A stretch of 64,000 bases of DNA from an uncultured Lentisphaerota bacterium. GTDB lineage: Bacteria; Verrucomicrobiota; Kiritimatiellia; CAIQIC01. Shown here one piece after another: positions 62,087-64,000 of the stretch (position 1 is the stretch's first letter; the number at the start of each line of letters is the position of its first letter). A model generated the notes under the pieces. The model ran no database searches, was not told the DNA's origin, and saw only the letters and a program-made list of their open reading frames with translations. Made by a program: the position numbers and the translations under genes. The DNA lies in the NCBI GenBank assembly GCA_903896925.1, contig CAITZM010000187.1:62001-126000 (forward strand), written 5' to 3'.

Positions 62087-63367
62087 TCACTTCTTTTCGC
62101 GCTGCAGCGCGCGCCAGGCGATATCTTTACGGAACTGCATGCCCGCAAAATGGATCTGCCCGGTCGCCTCGTAGGCGCGCCGGATCGCCGTGCCCAGGTC
62201 GGCGCCAAGCGCGGTGACGCCGAGGACGCGTCCACCGGCGGTGACCACGGCGCCCTCTTTTTGCGTGGTGCCGGCGTGGAAGACGGTCGCGCCCGGCACC
62301 GCGTTCGCGGCGGCGAGGCCGGTGATCACATCGCCCTTGCGGTAGCTGCCGGGATAGCCGCCCGCGGCGACGACGATGCAGACGCTCGGCTCCGGCCGCC
62401 AGCGCACGAGGCTCTCGCCCAGGTTGCCGTCGATGCACGCTTCGAGCGCGGGCACCATGTCGCCATCCCAGCGCGCCAGCACGGCCTGCGTCTCGGGATC
62501 GCCGAAGCGGCAGTTGAACTCCAAGACCTTCGGGCCGGCCTTCGTCAGCATCAGGCCCGCGTAGAGCAAACCCTGGTAGGTGATGCCGCGCCGGCGCAGT
62601 TCGCGCAGCATCCGGCCAAACACTTCCTCGCGGATGAACGGCAGCAGGTCGGCGGTGACCACCGGCGCGGGCGAGTAGGCGCCCATGCCGCCGGTGTTCG
62701 GGCCGGTGTCGCCATCGCCGACGCGCTTGTGGTCCTGCGACGAGGCCAGCAGCACGACGTGCTCACCATCGAGCAGCGCGAGGATCGAAGCCTCTTCGCC
62801 GTCCAGAAACTCCTCGATCAGCACCGTGTTGCCGGCATCGCCGAACGCGCGCGTCACGAGCGCCTCGTCGACCGCGGCCTCCGCCTCGGCGAGCGTCATG
62901 GCCACCGTCACGCCCTTGCCGGCGGCCAGCCCGTCGGCCTTGACGACGATCGGCGCGCCTTCCTTGCGGAGATAGGCTTTCGCCGACGCGACATCGGTGA
63001 ACGTCGCCGCGCGCGCGGTCGGCACGCCGGCGGCGGCCATCACTTCCTTGGAGAACTGTTTGCTGCCCTCGAGCCGCGCGCCCGCCTGGCACGGGCCGAA
63101 GACGCGCAGGCCCGCCGCCTGGAAAAGGTCCGTGATACCCGCGCAGAGCGGCGCTTCCGGGCCGACCACGGTCAGGTCGGGCTTGTGCTGCTTGGCCCAC
63201 GCGAGCAGACCGGGGAGATCGTCGGACTGGAGCGGCAGGTTCGTGCCGACGGTGGCGGTGCCGGCGTTGCCCGGCGCACAAAAGATCTCCGGGCGGCGGC
63301 TGTCGCCCTTGAGCTTCCACGCGAGCGCGTGCTCGCGTCCGCCGCTGCCGATGACAAGAATTTTCAT
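62087..63367 (-). CDS. purD: Phosphoribosylamine-glycine ligase
   Basis: PurD makes glycinamide ribonucleotide from phosphoribosylamine, glycine and ATP, step two of purine synthesis. The 426-residue product is complete: N-terminal GSGGREHALAWKL and APGNAGTA, ATP-grasp blocks APIVVKADGLAAGKGV and GPNTGGMGAYSP, and LEFNCRFGDPETQAVL for magnesium. Spacing to the start is good (GGGGATTC about seven bases before the ATG). It stands alone; no other pur gene is in the window. Confidence 0.98.
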   Translation of the reverse strand: MKILVIGSGGREHALAWKLKGDSRRPEIFCAPGNAGTATVGTNLPLQSDDLPGLLAWAKQHKPDLTVVGPEAPLCAGITDLFQAAGLRVFGPCQAGARLEGSKQFSKEVMAAAGVPTARAATFTDVASAKAYLRKEGAPIVVKADGLAAGKGVTVAMTLAEAEAAVDEALVTRAFGDAGNTVLIEEFLDGEEASILALLDGEHVVLLASSQDHKRVGDGDTGPNTGGMGAYSPAPVVTADLLPFIREEVFGRMLRELRRRGITYQGLLYAGLMLTKAGPKVLEFNCRFGDPETQAVLARWDGDMVPALEACIDGNLGESLVRWRPEPSVCIVVAAGGYPGSYRKGDVITGLAAANAVPGATVFHAGTTQKEGAVVTAGGRVLGVTALGADLGTAIRRAYEATGQIHFAGMQFRKDIAWRALQREKK

Positions 63368-63485
63368 GATGAATCCCCGATGTGCGCGGCGATTCTAGGC
63401 AACGCACCGGAAAAGCGAAGCGCAAAATTGTTACCGAGCCAAGCGCATCGCCGCGAATTACGGCAAGGGCACACATGGTGACGAG

Positions 63486-63564
63486 GTAGGGACGGCGCGC
63501 CGCGCCGTCCGCCAACCAACTTCCACCTGAACCGACCACGGACACCGCGGCGCGGCGTCCCTAC
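63486..63564. repeat. Facing pair of GTAG-headed hairpins, long stems
   Basis: The left unit is GTAG with GGACGGCGC/GCGCCGTCC around GCC (63486-63510). The right, inverted unit (63540-63564) has GGACGCCGCG/GCGGTGTCC with one mismatch. The spacer is 29 bases. Confidence 0.8.
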
Positions 63565-63577
63565 CAAGTGCCTCCGG

Positions 63578-63655
63578 CTAGCTGGGAGGGGCGGTGTCTC
63601 ACCGCCCGTCAAAAGTCGATACTGCGGCGGCTGGAAAGCCGCCGCTCCCAGCTAG
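63578..63655. repeat. Facing pair of GCTGGGAG-headed hairpins
   Basis: CTAGCTGGGAG with GGGCGGT/ACCGCCC on the left; GCGGCGGCT-GGAA-AGCCGCCGC with TCCCAGCTAG on the right. The heads are perfectly inverted. With the preceding pair they fill the 303-base gap between purD and the dehydrogenase gene. Confidence 0.8.
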
Positions 63656-63670
63656 TCGAACACGGCGACT

Positions 63671-64000
63671 TCATTTGCGGTCCCGCAAGATCGCCGCGGC
63701 GGCCTTGGCGTCGATGTCGCCGTGCTCGCCGAAGGCGTCGCCGCGCGCCGCAAAGCGCTCCGCCACCTTGGCGGCGGCTTCGGCGGCGTTGATCTTGTAG
63801 TCCCCGAGGCGCGTCGGCATGCCGATGGCGTGGAAGAACTGCTCCGTCTTCGCGCAGGCGGCCGCGGCGGTCTTCACACCCCAGACGCGCCGGCCGTATT
63901 GCTCCAGCTTGGCGCGCTTGGCTTCCAGTTTGTATTTCCAGACGCCGGGCATGACGATGGCGAGCGTCTCGGCGTGGTCGAGGCCGTAGAACGCGGTCAG
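63671..64000 (-). CDS. Iron-containing alcohol dehydrogenase (YqhD-like), C-terminal part
   Basis: The last 109 residues of a group III dehydrogenase are visible and the frame is open to the window edge. The end of the iron-site region is seen (LTAFYGLDHAETLAIVMPGVW, with a ligand His), followed by KRAKLEQYGRRVWGV, TEQFFHAIGMPTRLGDY and a C-terminus DGDID-like segment with GDIDAKAAAAILRDRK. These are features of the NADPH-dependent YqhD/BdhA group, which reduces aldehydes. The start and cofactor domain lie outside the window. Confidence 0.85.
   Translation of the reverse strand: MTAFYGLDHAETLAIVMPGVWKYKLEAKRAKLEQYGRRVWGVKTAAAACAKTEQFFHAIGMPTRLGDYKINAAEAAAKVAERFAARGDAFGEHGDIDAKAAAAILRDRK

Overview
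The window is GC-rich chromosomal DNA from a heterotrophic bacterium. The mix of genes points to the Planctomycetes-Verrucomicrobia group, most likely Verrucomicrobiota: a secreted glycosidase and sulfatase repertoire without SusC/SusD, Tat-exported Gfo/Idh and TIM-barrel proteins, a BspA-type repeat remnant, GTP-dependent PEPCK, a complete nuo operon with fused nuoE-nuoF, and very many small palindromic intergenic repeats. No rRNA, tRNA, CRISPR array or transposase gene was recognised. The taxonomic placement is inference from gene content.

Layout. 1-6 kb holds housekeeping genes (rsmE cut by the window edge, tcdA, GTP-type pckG) and then three plus-strand genes: an undecaprenyl-phosphate sugar transferase, a small membrane protein and a HAD phosphatase. 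6.4-34.7 kb is a carbohydrate-utilisation region, almost all on the minus strand. It contains two different GH38-like proteins, a GH92 alpha-mannosidase, a PepSY-like exported protein, a Pls/PosA-type single-module NRPS, a secreted beta-helix protein, a TIM-barrel protein, an IclR regulator overlapping a large exported HzsA-related c-type cytochrome, a type I sulfatase, a Gfo/Idh oxidoreductase, a PfkB kinase and a xylose-isomerase-like protein. An AraC regulator is divergent from the last of these. 34.8-35.3 kb holds a frameshifted BspA-type fragment. 35.4-39 kb has grpE-dnaJ, a DUF3592-like membrane protein and a small exported protein.

39.1-54.7 kb is a complete respiratory complex I operon, nuoA-B-C-D-EF-[orf6N-orf6N]-G-H-I-J-K-L-M-N, read on the minus strand. 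Many of its junctions are 1-4 base start/stop overlaps, and two tandem phage-type ORF6N genes sit seamlessly between nuoEF and nuoG. 54.9-62 kb carries a URO-D family protein and a likely hexuronate operon (Tat-exported TIM barrel, SDR, mannonate dehydratase UxuA, small membrane protein, Tat-exported beta-propeller), then a nucleotidyltransferase. The window ends with purD and the C-terminal part of an iron-containing alcohol dehydrogenase.

The most distinctive signals are outside ordinary annotation. (1) About twenty hairpins share a GTAG or GTGG head but have different, internally complementary stems; a second set has a GCTGGGAG head and a third has the form TTTCCAA-N3-TTGGAAA. (2) In both ORF6N paralogues, the codons for the same conserved protein motif form nearly perfect DNA palindromes with GTCRCA/TGYGAC half-sites. 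(3) Repeat insertions have been absorbed into gene ends, for example a tail of roughly 70 residues on NuoM.
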